Part shown: in pieces, positions 1-9,957 of the stretch
Layout of the letters: every line of letters begins with the position of its first letter
How positions within the stretch are numbered: position 1 is the first letter of the stretch
Assembly (NCBI GenBank): GCA_027924585.1
Contig: BSBM01000092.1
Coordinates: forward strand, 9,056,001 to 9,120,000
Direction: 5' to 3'
DNA length: 64,000 nucleotides
Origin: Larix kaempferi
Taxonomy: Eukaryota; Streptophyta; Pinopsida; Pinales; Pinaceae
The notes under the pieces: model-generated
The model's database searches: none
Told to the model about the DNA's origin: nothing
The model's input: the letters and a program-made list of their open reading frames with translations, nothing else
Made by a program: the position numbers and the translations under genes

Positions 1-1020
1 GTCGGCGTACTGGCTTAGCATACAAATTTTTGGGATGCCTGATAAACCCAGTCGGCGCCCTGGCTTGGCATTGCCTATTTGGATGATGTTGTGGAGCAGC
101 ATGTGTGCTGGCCAAGCATCCACCTCACAGGTGATCCAAGGCTTGTAAAGCAGAGAAGGAAACTTGTGGAGTAGTGAGGAAACGCACAATACAGATAAGT
201 ATTTGGTTATCTTGCAACTTCTTGCTTATGAATATACATGTGTATATGATTTAATTATGATTTCTTAATTCTCATTTGGAAATAAACCCTATGAAAATAC
301 GCTAAACATGTGAATTGACTCAATGTTTGAGTGTAGGTATTGCTGGAAGCAAGGACTATGAAATCATCTGGAGGATGCATGTGGACATATGACTGTCCTA
401 AAGAGATCAGTATGAGCAGTAATGAAAGATGGTGCTAGTGGAGCTGTGTGGGTCCTAGCAGCCAAAGGTTCTGTAAGCGACACTGGGGAAGGGTTCCCTA
501 GCTGAAAATCCATATGCAGACCTTAGACACTAAGTGTCATAGCCAAGAAAGGAAAGTCAAAGCATTCACATTGAAGTGAAAGAGACTAAGGTGCATGAAA
601 CCACAGTGATGGTGTAGCTCCATAATAGAACAAGACTAAGAGGGAGAAACCCCTACTCGTCTCTTTTCTTTTGATTGATGCATTTATAAAACAAAAGATT
701 GTTGAGTGCATATCAGGGCTGAAAATGGATTGTGTGTAATTGCTTGAGATGAATTGTGAATACTGAAATAGTAAATTTCCTGTGAAAGGATGAACATGAA
801 TGAGTTCATGTGTAGGTTGGGAAAGCATGAAAAGTGTGGAAGTCCCATGAATAAAGCATGGACATTCCATGTCAATTAGGAAAATAATTGACTAATCTTA
901 ATGTTTATGCTATGCTTGTCCTAACAAAGAATTCCCATGATGAATTTCACAGGTAAGAAAGTGAAACAATTGCTTGCAGCCGTCACAGGAAAGTGTTGAT
1001 AGTAAGCAAGGTGTGTATAG
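1..1020. other. Unresolved interior of a gypsy-like element
   Basis: No convincing coding region is visible. Two imperfect copies of a GTCGGCG...CTGGCTT motif lie at about 1-20 and 50-73. The stretch leads directly into the CCHC ORF at 1036 and is probably the 5' untranslated or decayed internal part of the same retroelement, whose 5' LTR would lie left of the window. This is inferred from position only. Confidence 0.4.
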
Positions 1021-1035
1021 TTGTGCCCATTGACC

Positions 1036-1533
1036 ATGGCAGCAGACCGAGGGCTATTAGAATTGGCTGAAAGTCTTCTTCAAACAATTGCCAGGACCCA
1101 AGAAAATCTTGGGGAGATGCTCAAGCTACAGAGGCAACAGAATGAGATAAACCATGAGGCCTTGCAGGACTCTATTCATTTGCAAAAAGAGGTAAAAAGC
1201 ATTATGGGAGCAATCAGCAGGGGAAAAGAAAGTGGGTCAATGAAGAAGCATTCATCCAATCGTCCGATCAAGAAACGTCCCAGGTGGAAAGAGTCAAAGG
1301 AAATGGACCAGGAAAAGGTAAAGCCGCCAATGAAATGTTGGGGATGTGGAGGAAATCATTGCCTCCGTGACTGCCCAACAAGAGAATATCAAGAGGGCAG
1401 CAACCGTAAATTCTCCAAGTTTGTGGACCAGTTGGAAGGAAAAGAAAAAGAAGGAATTGTTTTGGAACTATGTCCTCATGCAGAGCTAGAAGGTCCTAGC
1501 CAGCAGAGCAGTTGTAAAGACCAAAGGACTTAG
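1036..1533 (+). CDS. Small gag-like protein with CCHC zinc knuckle
   Basis: An uninterrupted 165-residue ORF from the ATG at 1036 to a TAG. Residues about 5-60 form a Leu/Gln/Glu-rich stretch that looks like a coiled coil. Residues 75-100 are strongly basic. A zinc knuckle CWGCGGNHCLRDCP (C-x2-C-x3-H-x4-C) lies at residues about 104-117. The C-terminal 45 residues are charged with no motif. CCHC knuckles of this spacing occur in gag nucleocapsids of plant Ty3/gypsy elements and bind element RNA. The normal gag capsid domain, protease and reverse transcriptase are absent, and only about 120 bp separate the stop from a polypurine tract. It therefore belongs to a non-autonomous or internally deleted element. 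The absence of stop codons is unusual in this decayed window, although 165 codons can stay open by chance. Confidence 0.6.
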   Translation: MAADRGLLELAESLLQTIARTQENLGEMLKLQRQQNEINHEALQDSIHLQKEVKSIMGAISRGKESGSMKKHSSNRPIKKRPRWKESKEMDQEKVKPPMKCWGCGGNHCLRDCPTREYQEGSNRKFSKFVDQLEGKEKEGIVLELCPHAELEGPSQQSSCKDQRT

Positions 1534-1656
1534 TCCTGAAAGACCCAAGTAAAGGGTGAATTGCAGGACAAACCTACCACATTTTGTGAATTTTGGACAT
1601 ATGTAAAGTGGGTATTTATTTCCGAAGTGTTGGAACACCGGGGACGGTGTTATTCC

Positions 1657-1669
1657 AAGGGGAGGGGAA
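1657..1669 (+). other. Polypurine tract before 3' LTR
   Basis: The purine run AAGGGGAGGGGAA immediately precedes TGTAATGTCCCC, the usual start of many plant gypsy LTRs. In LTR elements this tract primes plus-strand DNA synthesis. It fixes the element as plus-strand and the ORF at 1036 as internal. Confidence 0.75.
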
Positions 1670-2750
1670 TGTAATGTCCCCAGTTTGACCCTATTGCATT
1701 AATATTGTAAATGATGTAAATATTGTTATTTAGTCATGGTGAGGAGCTCAAGGCCAAGGCCCCGCCATTGATTTATCGTTCTATGTATCGGCAATTAGAA
1801 TAGATGCATAGAGTTCTTGTGCTAGCGGTGCACAATGTAAAATCGGACATCATGTAAATATGCAATTTTAAATGAAAAAACCACAACCAGCTACGCAATG
1901 CAAAAAAGAGATGGGGGCATGATCTTTACAAGGAATAGGGAGGGAAAATAACCAAACCCTTGAGCCATGGTGTTAAGCCATTTCATTGAGGAAACCCATG
2001 AACTCTCAACTACCCATTTGGCCTCATGCACCCAATCATTTAATTCTTCCAATAATTGGTTGAGACAATTAATGCCTTGGGATGGGAGAGGTATGGCTGT
2101 CAATTTTCGTGTATGGGCAAGACAACAACCTGGGAAATCGAGTTTTGGTTGGCTCGGCAAGAAAACCCCCACGAAATTGGCCCAAAACCATTCTTCACCC
2201 ATGGAATTCTTCCTCTCACGCAGTCTGAGCCTGTTGGGGTTTTATCTTTCACGTTTTTCACCATTTCCTGCATTATTCCATGCCTGCAAACTCGTTTTTG
2301 GTTAGCTCATTGGCTGGGAGAAGAGATCCACGATTTTTTGGGGTTATGGAGGCCGTTTCTGCCCACGAAATTCCCATGAGCATTCCTCTGAAAACGATTC
2401 TGCTCTCCTGAGGTTGTTTTCCCATTTTCTCCTTTTCATTTTGGTTGCCCACGTTTTTCTGGAACTGTTAGAAACCCATTGTTGGGAACTTCACTATAGA
2501 AGCGTTTTTCTCATGCCCAGCGCTGACATTTTTGCTGTTATATGCATCCATCTCCTAGCGGCTTCAGAAACCCAACTGCTGGTTGGTATGGCTGATTCTG
2601 GGGTACCTACAGCTATGGCTTCCCAAATGCCTCCAAACCCACTCAAATTTATGAAAATAGGTAGGGTATGTCTCAAGGATGTTATTAAGGTCCCAAATTC
2701 ACCATTAATTAGTTATTAAGTATGTTCCAAACCTCTCCCAAAAAACAACA
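1670..2750 (+). repeat. Probable 3' LTR, right border unresolved
   Basis: The stretch starts with TGTAATGTCCCC directly after a polypurine tract. No second copy is in the window, so the right border cannot be set; 2750 is a guess at where texture changes. Short open frames on both strands (about 1890-2719) have no recognisable motif and I take them as chance. Confidence 0.45.
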
Positions 2751-4057
2751 AAAATCACTAGTTCGACCCTTGGGGAAATGGCACCAAATATTCTCCAAAT
2801 GTAGATAAACTGAGTAAAATGACTTCAAATGCTTGAGAAATGAAGATGAAACTTGTATAATACATCAATAAAATTCCATTCATAAATAAACCATCAGTAT
2901 TTTACTTATCCATTCGAATCCATCAACATTACATTGGTTAACAACAAGGTAGTGGGGAAATGGCACTGTTCTTTCATTAAAAATGGGATTTATACATTTC
3001 TACTTGGAATTTCGACCTGAAACTTTCTGGAGATGAAGAAAAGAGTATTTAATTCATATTAAAAAATAAATGGGGCATTAGAATCTCCCCCAAAGAGTAC
3101 AATATCTCACCAAAAATTTCCTCCCTTAAGGATCAAGAATATGCCATCAAAACGGGAAGTTGTTGAAGGAGTGAGATGCAATAGAAGAAACCATGAGATT
3201 CCCTGTAGCTTAAACTTGAAAATAATGACTCTATTAAAGCTCCAAATTAAAGGTCTAAATGGCCTTTCCAATTACCAACTTGGATGGGAATCTTTCACCC
3301 TCGAAATTGGCTAAGGCAAGAAACTAGTCATCCACTAGCTCTCCCTCTTCACAAATGCAATTGCAAATTCTACAAATGATCAAAAGCTGCCATTATGATT
3401 TTTTCATGAATTTTATAAAATTTGAATGTCCTCCATGGGTCGAATTCCTTCCAAGAGACTCATTCCAACTCAAGTTGGGAAGAGATTCCAAAGAATGCCA
3501 CTTGTACAACAATTCCTAGTTTCCCACTTCCACCAAATCACATGTGGAAGCACCTTAGCTGCCTTAACTCCCTTGAGCATCCTCTTGGAGGCTATTTTTA
3601 TCCCTGACATGTCATATATGTCATACTTCAGCCTTCAGGTCTGATTTGTGTCATAGGTGTCATATCATCTTCATCATTGTTGTCATAGAGCTAGGGAATC
3701 TAGCCCAAGTGTCCCACTAGCTCCAAATTGCCTCTTCCTCTTCCATGGGAGTTACTCTTCCTCTATTTTTTTTACCTTGGATGAGTCATGCCATGAATAA
3801 TACCTTTTTAAATCCCCCAAGTATGTTACCATTCACCTTGAATTCGAATTGGTGAGAAAATGATGCCAAGTGTAGTGGAGAAATCTAGCCATATGTGGGT
3901 CCCACTTCCTCCATGTGTATTCATGATAAAATGCCACTTTGATTTTAACTTGTATATATTTATTTATCTCCTTTATTAAATATTTATTCCATTCTAATGT
4001 TCAAACATCATTTATTATCCCCCTTATTCCAAATCCCAAAGCTTCCACCCCAAACCT
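2751..4057. other. Unassigned noncoding sequence next to a truncated LTR
   Basis: No coding sequence is recognised. Read on the minus strand it continues out of the 3' LTR fragment at 4058-4183. It could be the rest of a longer version of that LTR, or different DNA joined by deletion. The expected LTR end (TGTAATGTCCCTTG on the plus strand, as at 5707) is not found here. Confidence 0.35.
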
Positions 4058-4183
4058 AGGAAACTAGTAATTTTCCTCGTTGGCAATTATTTGACCCTTA
4101 ACATCAATTTGACAAACTCTAATGAATATGGAAAATGTGATTAGGCCATTGTGACCCAATGCCAAATTTGGGACATGAAAAAT
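4058..4183 (-). repeat. 3' LTR remnant of the minus-strand non-autonomous element
   Basis: About 120 bp here match 5954-6079 with only a few differences, beginning at GAAACTAGTAATTTTCCTC and running to GGGACATGAAAA. On the minus strand it follows a pyrimidine block that reads as a polypurine tract, which is where the 3' LTR of a minus-strand element should start. Only this end of the LTR matches the 5' copy. Confidence 0.7.
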
Positions 4184-5608
4184 CCTCCCTTCCCAATATT
4201 GCTTGTCCTCAAGCAATTTCAAACATGGGTGTTGAAGAACCTGCTTTCTGTATAATTCTTTGAAGTTGCCATTGAATTGCCCAACCTTGAGTCTTTGAGT
4301 TTCCATGAAGATTTTAGAGAGGAACCAACATGCTTGCTGCTGCACTACTCTGATAAAAATCACTTTATTAAGTGGGAAATCCATCTCCCATACTGCTTGT
4401 TTCCCCAAAAAATTTGAAATCAATGAGATAAAAATTATTCCAGGGTCCCATTGCTTGTATTGCATCCCAACAATTAAGATTGCTCTCCAACCCACACCAT
4501 TAGATAAGAGGATTCCTGGATCCCATTTTCTTGTATGCATTCTTCCAAACATCATGAGTACAAAATATATATCATCAAAGTACATAACAACATAATGAAA
4601 ATGTACATCAAGGCGGTGCTTCATCAAAGAATCATGAAAGTGCTTATACCTCCAAGTAAGTAGACCACCATTTTCTAGGTCCAGAAAAGCATCAAGTGAA
4701 CAATCAAATCTGATCCAATGACATAGGTGAGTATCCCATGTCCTATAACGCTTCTCCAAAACTATGTAAGGTGCATCAAAACAATCAGCCCTGTATTCTT
4801 TCATCCAAGTAGTTAATGAAGTTCCTCCAGCATCAATTGAACTAAGCAAGGAGCAATGAAGATCATGAGTCTTCAAGTGACTCAAGTGAACATCATAAGT
4901 GTATCCATGAAGATATGTATCATCATAAGGAAAAAAAATATTCTACTGCAAATGTAAATAATGAGGTGCTCTATTCATGTCATCATCAAAAGGAGAGGTA
5001 GGAGTTTCATACCCCTCATATGGCACCACTAGGAAAAAACCTTTCACCCAATTTTCATCCCCAATTGATGTGGCTGAAAAAGTAGGGGGTGAGGAATTAT
5101 GAACCAACCTTAAATATTTTCAAATCTTACCCATCGAAATATTTAATCCATCTTCCCCATAATTGGCTGGTCCAATTGTTGTGAGATCATGTGCCTCCTT
5201 CAAGACTTTGCAACTCTCTCCATGAGGCAACTCATAATCCCTCTGAACAAAGACAAGTGCTTGTCCTTCTTCTTGTTTGAGTGTAGCATCTTCAAGAACC
5301 TACATATCAACATGTACCTCATGTTCCACCATTACATGAGGTTCCTCCTTTGTGGCATAAATTATTTCATCCATTTCCTTCATTTCCTTGAAAAGAGAAC
5401 CATTGCTCATTCTTTTTTCCAAGTTGCTTTCAAGTCAACTAACCAACAATTCGAACCCTTGCACGAGTTGCCTCCACTTGTATTCAAAGGATGGTTTCAG
5501 TAATTTTCTAAACTCCTCATTCTCCACTAAGGTTCCTTTCTCATCCTTACTCATGGTGACCAAGGAATGCACTTCTTCTCCTACTTCTTCCCTTTCACCA
5601 AAGTACAT
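4064..5608 (-). pseudogene. Unknown ORF of a non-autonomous LTR element (4 in-frame stops)
   Basis: One minus-strand frame runs from an ATG at 5606-5608 to a stop at 4064, 515 codons, with four in-frame stops near 5431 (TGA), 5302 (TAG), 5129 (TGA) and 4945 (TAG). The last 273 codons are open. The N-terminal third is Glu/Lys-rich and probably helical. The C-terminal part is rich in Trp and aromatic residues and holds two related motifs, KWDPGIL and QWDPGII. I find no zinc knuckle, protease DSG, RT YxDD or integrase motif. The frame runs over the polypurine tract into the LTR. It fills almost the entire internal region between primer site and polypurine tract, so it is the element's own gene or a captured one. 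I do not recognise the family. The unbroken frame over 1.5 kb apart from point stops argues that it once coded. Confidence 0.55.
4184..4194 (-). other. Polypurine tract of the minus-strand non-autonomous element
   Basis: The plus strand reads CCTCCCTTCCC, so the minus strand reads GGGAAGGGAGG directly before the 3' LTR remnant. The context (a run of codons ending in Glu-Asp-Lys before the tract) is common at the 3' end of plant gypsy elements. Confidence 0.65.
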
Positions 5609-5694
5609 AAAGTTTAAGTTTCTAAGGGTGGTGGCTTATTTCTTCGACTCCTGGTATTCATTAATGTTCTACCACGTCAGGTTCCAAGACCATT

Positions 5695-5705
5695 CTCTGA
5701 TACCA
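5695..5705 (-). other. Primer binding site (initiator Met tRNA type)
   Basis: The plus strand reads CTCTGATACCA, so the minus strand reads TGGTATCAGAG, matching the 3' end of plant initiator tRNA-Met. It lies one base from the LTR starting at 5707, which fixes the element as minus-strand. Confidence 0.8.
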
Positions 5706-5706
5706 C

Positions 5707-6079
5707 TGTAATGTCCCTTGTTAGGAATTTTATTAAAATGGCAATTTTTCACTTGTTTCCCTAGTTTGACCTTTGACTAGTTTTGAGCTCTAGGTCCCCA
5801 AATTGCTCCAATTGCTCCCAAATATTCTGAGAAGGTATATGGATGATGTTAGAACTCTGGGAAACTAGTAATTTTCCTCCTTGGCAACCACTTGGAAAAC
5901 TAGTAGGGAACGCTTTGGGAAACTAGTAATTCAGTGATGATGTTAGAAGCTTTGAGAAACTAGTAATTTTCCTCCTTGGCAATTATGCGACCCTTAACAT
6001 CAATTTGACAAACTCTAATGAATATGGCCAATGTGATTAGGCCATTGTGACCCAATGCCAAATTTGGGACATGAAAACA
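5707..6079 (-). repeat. 5' LTR of the minus-strand non-autonomous element
   Basis: A 373-bp segment begins TGTAATGTCCC and ends GAAAACA, so it has TG...CA ends on either strand. It borders the primer site on one side. Its distal 126 bp match 4058-4183. Inside, GATGATGTTAGAA...GGAAACTAGTAAT occurs twice with an offset of about 94 bp (5842 and 5936), a small tandem duplication. The next bases outside (TCCCA, 6080-6084) would be the target duplication, but the matching left copy is not available. Confidence 0.7.
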
Positions 6080-7832
6080 TCCCACCTGCACATTATAACC
6101 CTAACAAAATACAAGAATAATGTGTAGAAATGTCAACAAGCTAAGGTAGGAACCCATCTTTAACATAAAATAACATCGAATATCTAACAAAGGAAGCACC
6201 TCCCTTAACTAATGAGCTTCCACATGTGTCATACTAAAACATACATAAACTACAACATGCTTGTTTATCATTAAAACATCATAGGTGAATGGGTGCAAGA
6301 AAAGCAATTCAATGCCTGTCGCATATCCCCAACATCTGTGTTTTTATTCTACGTGCCAAGTGTGAAGTATAAAAACACTCCCACAAATGTTTTACCAGCA
6401 TACAAGGCTATACACAGATAGCGCATAATTGTATCAAAAACATCAAGTCTTCCATTTTTTACCTTTTTTATTCGACTTGCAATGAGATGGCTAATTGATG
6501 TTTATTTCTTTCTAAATGCATTTTCCGTGCTATCTGAATCTTCACCATTAGAATCCACCAAAATAATGTTTGTTTCTTGTTGTTTGTTTATTGCTAAATG
6601 CATTTCCCTGCTGTCTTTAATTCCTAATCCACCATGTTTCTTTAATTCCTAATCCACAACTGTGTTTCAGCCATTCTGAGATGTTTATTGTAAATAGATT
6701 TGCCTTGTAATTGTAGTTCAATGTTTCTATAGAAAATCCTGCAATCTATTCATCTGAGAGGGGGCCCAATCAAGAGACCATATGTTGTGAATCCATTTTT
6801 TTTTAATGTTTTATTCAAATATATGGTTTAATTCCTATAGCTGACCAGTTTACAATTATGTATTGTGAGTTCTTTCCTTTTTACATTTAAAGTTTTGTTT
6901 CATTAGTTGATAATCGAGTGCATCGTGTAAAATTTAGGTGTGGTGAGAAGTGATCATAACCACAATTGACCAAGGAATGCTAATACTACAACGAGATAGA
7001 TTCAAGTGACAAGAAATCATTTCTAGTTGCAATACCTCATAGAGTCATAGACTAATTGAAATATCACAAATTCATATCAAACTCTAGAACTTTTGCTTAG
7101 TGAATTAATTCTTGTAAGGTTTTCCTAGATTATGTATTATCTTCGAAGATTTGTTATATTGTTTCATAGGTATTTACTAATGGTTAGAATAACACTTGGT
7201 AATATTCAAGATTCACAAAGAATTTTGTGTAGTTCTACCATGGATATTGTTGAAACCTCCACTCCAATAGAGATTCCATGAAATCACCACTTCAAAAATT
7301 CGAATCTCTATAGAGAAATGCTACAACTGTTGGGGAGGACAATAAATGATTACATTTATAATTTTAGTTTCTAGGAGGCAAATTTCTAAAATCTCACAAG
7401 TGGAAATCCATTTTTCTATATGCTTGAGTGTTCCAGATTCGTTTTGGAAGCTATAGATCAAGAGGAAAAAAATTATCCTATATTTATGGCTCAACAACTA
7501 TGTTGAATGCATTTTAGGCAAACCATTATAACCCACACAACTTGATTATAAATTTGATAGTCAATAACACTTCAAATTCAATGGGAATTAGCAACAATTT
7601 GGGAACCATTTATGAATTTAGCTAACTATTGTAACCATTTAAGATTTGTATTTAGATATTTGTTATTTCTTTTTCAAGCAAGCTTTGTGTACAAAAAGAG
7701 GACTTGTGCCTCTTTCTTGAAGGGGGTCAATTATCTTTAGAAGATGATAGACAGTGTAAAAGACTGTGACTTTCTTGAATAAAATACGTAGTACTTTACA
7801 ACTTCGTTTCTCCCATTCCGAGATGTTTATTG
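6080..7832. other. AT-rich spacer with no recognised gene
   Basis: No ORF with a recognisable motif is seen. A short tandem duplication (TTTCTTTAATTCCTAATCCAC) occurs near 6614-6656. The segment 6672-6735 is a diverged second copy of the sequence that flanks the outer copia insertion, at 7803-7832 plus 19031-19082. Confidence 0.5.
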
Positions 7833-8347
7833 TGTTTAAGTTCATACATTCATAGCATAATAATATAAATGCATAACAAAGATCACTAGAAGAAAGAAAA
7901 AGCACAAAACAATAACACAGATTTTATCTTGGGAAACCCAATTGGGAAAAACCCAACAACCTTCGTATACAGATGATAATCCCGAGATCAGAGTACAAAG
8001 ATAAAAGAGAAAATGTAAAAATGCTTTCCACAAGTAGAAACCCCAAAACAACGTCCTTCTCCAGCTTGTGCTAACTTCTCTCTCTATAGGTGATGTGAAC
8101 TTCACTTGAATTAGTAAGTGAATAATGAGGAGCAATTTTCCTCTATTTATACAAGTGCTAACATGAAAAATACCCTAACTGGGCCGACTTCACTTTGGGG
8201 CAGTTTAATAATTTAATTTTAATATTTTTATTTTGCTTCTTTGCTCCCCAAGGTTTACATTGATTCTTTTCATCTCCCTTAGGAGCCACAATCAAGTACA
8301 ATGAAATATAATAAATAATATCTTCTGAAGTTGCACAAAATACAACA
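7833..8347 (-). repeat. 3' LTR of outer copia element
   Basis: A 515-bp copy of 18489-19030. On the plus strand it begins TGTTTAAGTTCATAC and ends CAAAATACAACA, and a polypurine tract (minus strand GAGAGGGAG) abuts its right edge. The left flank TATTG is repeated at 19031. Short open frames within it are chance. Confidence 0.88.
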
Positions 8348-8356
8348 CTCCCTCTC
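8348..8356 (-). other. Polypurine tract of outer copia element
   Basis: The plus strand CTCCCTCTC reads GAGAGGGAG on the minus strand immediately before the 3' LTR. Confidence 0.75.
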
Positions 8357-9479
8357 AACGAGGACTGTTTGACGGACAATCTACCAAGAGAGGACTCGAG
8401 GCACAATCTCCTTAGCTCAACGCGAGTCTAGAACAAATAGGACAAAATATAAATCACTCTCCTAGATCTAATTATGGATCAAGGAACTAGATACATTTAC
8501 CTTGTAGATTGCTAATCCTTTTCTCCTTGAATGCTGCTCCGAGCTTGACGATCTTCAGATCCGAGCTGCAAAACCTACGAAGATAAGAAGACAACAAAAC
8601 AAGTAAAATGCATCTATACAATAATCGATCTAAGTAAGTAGTCAAGTAGACAAACTACGCAAGATATCATTAACACAATGAGATTTTGGTGGAAAGCAAT
8701 TATATTACTGTATTGAAGAGGGAAGTTCATAGGATAGAAAGATTACAACCATTGACTTGACGTAGCAATCCTCATCCAATCAAACCAAAGACAAAGCCTC
8801 CCAAGGAAGAGTGAGTTTCCCAATAGATGAGTAGAGATCTCTCCTAAGATGATTTCACCAACATGTAGACACTATAGACTTCCTCCCTTTGGAATGGGAG
8901 TGAGATTCACTTATATAGGACTAAGTGGATAGGGTAGGTTGAGATATGGTAGGAGAGAGATAGGGGATCCTTCCAAAAGGTTAGGAACCGAATGCCATAT
9001 CTTCCAAAAGGTCAGGGATAGGGATCCATGTCAGCTAGCTTCGAGAATGGGCTCGAAGGAGCTATTTTTGTCCATTAACTTACATCACCGTAGGCTGCAA
9101 AAGGACAACCTACGACGTCACAGGTTGCATGAGGACAACCTGCGACGACCTCTCAAAACCTAGCATGAATGGGTTTGTATCTCTTCTAGGTTAATAACTT
9201 AGTTAAGGAAACTTTAGGGATGATTACACTAAGTCTCATGATGGTAAGATTTTAGGTGTAACAAGGACGATATTCTTTGGTCTTCATCTACATCACGATC
9301 ATTTGGGTTTCATCTTGTACATCGATGCTGTCTCCATCATCTCTATGCATAATGAAGGTTTTCCACACAGTCTTAGTGCATCATCTTCACCGGTCCTTCG
9401 GTGAATCCAATAGAATCACTCAAAATCCTGGATCCAGGAGAATCACTCAATCCTAGATATCTGAGATTATCAGCTGTAC
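8357..9479. other. 3' noncoding part of outer copia element
   Basis: No coding motif is seen. A 31-33 bp near-duplication built on GGACAACCTRCGACG lies at about 9085-9155. The region is unusually long for sequence between RNase H and the polypurine tract of a copia element, so an unrecognised insertion may be present. Confidence 0.4.
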
Positions 9480-9935
9480 CATCTCTACTATACAATTTTC
9501 TACCTGTCTGTCTCATCTGTCGATGGGGTCCTCCCATACCTGGCTGAGATCTCAGATGAGAAAAAGGGCACGACCATCTACTAACTGTCTGACTCATCTT
9601 CCTATGGGAGTTTTCCCATATTTGGATGAGTACCAGGACTGTAGAGGTACATGTGAAATCACACGACCAACTACTGACTGTCCTACTCATCTGCCTATGG
9701 GATTTATCCCATATATGGCTGAGTAAATGGACTGCAGAGGCACCTTTGTGAACGCGACCAACTGTTGACTGTCCTACTCATCTACCTATGGGATTTCTCC
9801 CATATCTGGCTGAGTAATTGGACTACAAAAGGTACCTGGGTGAACTCGGACAACTGCTGACTGTTCGACTCATCTTCCTATGGGATTTCTCCCATATTTG
9901 GTTGAGTACTGGACTGCAGAGTCATCGAGGAAAAG
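9480..9935. repeat. Tandem repeat, about 93 bp, five degenerate copies
   Basis: The phrase CATCTNCCTATGGGATTTCTCCCATA...TGGCTGAGTA recurs at about 9515, 9594, 9687, 9780 and 9872, giving steps of 79-93 bp. The block lies just downstream of RNase H in the outer copia element. ATGGGA..TCCCAT inside each unit can form a short hairpin. Confidence 0.75.
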
Positions 9936-9957
9936 TAGGGAAAGAATCTCAATGTCA

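Noticed and set aside
1891-2719. Overlapping frames of 60-112 codons on both strands behind the first polypurine tract
   Set aside because: No motif, mutual overlap, and position within an LTR.
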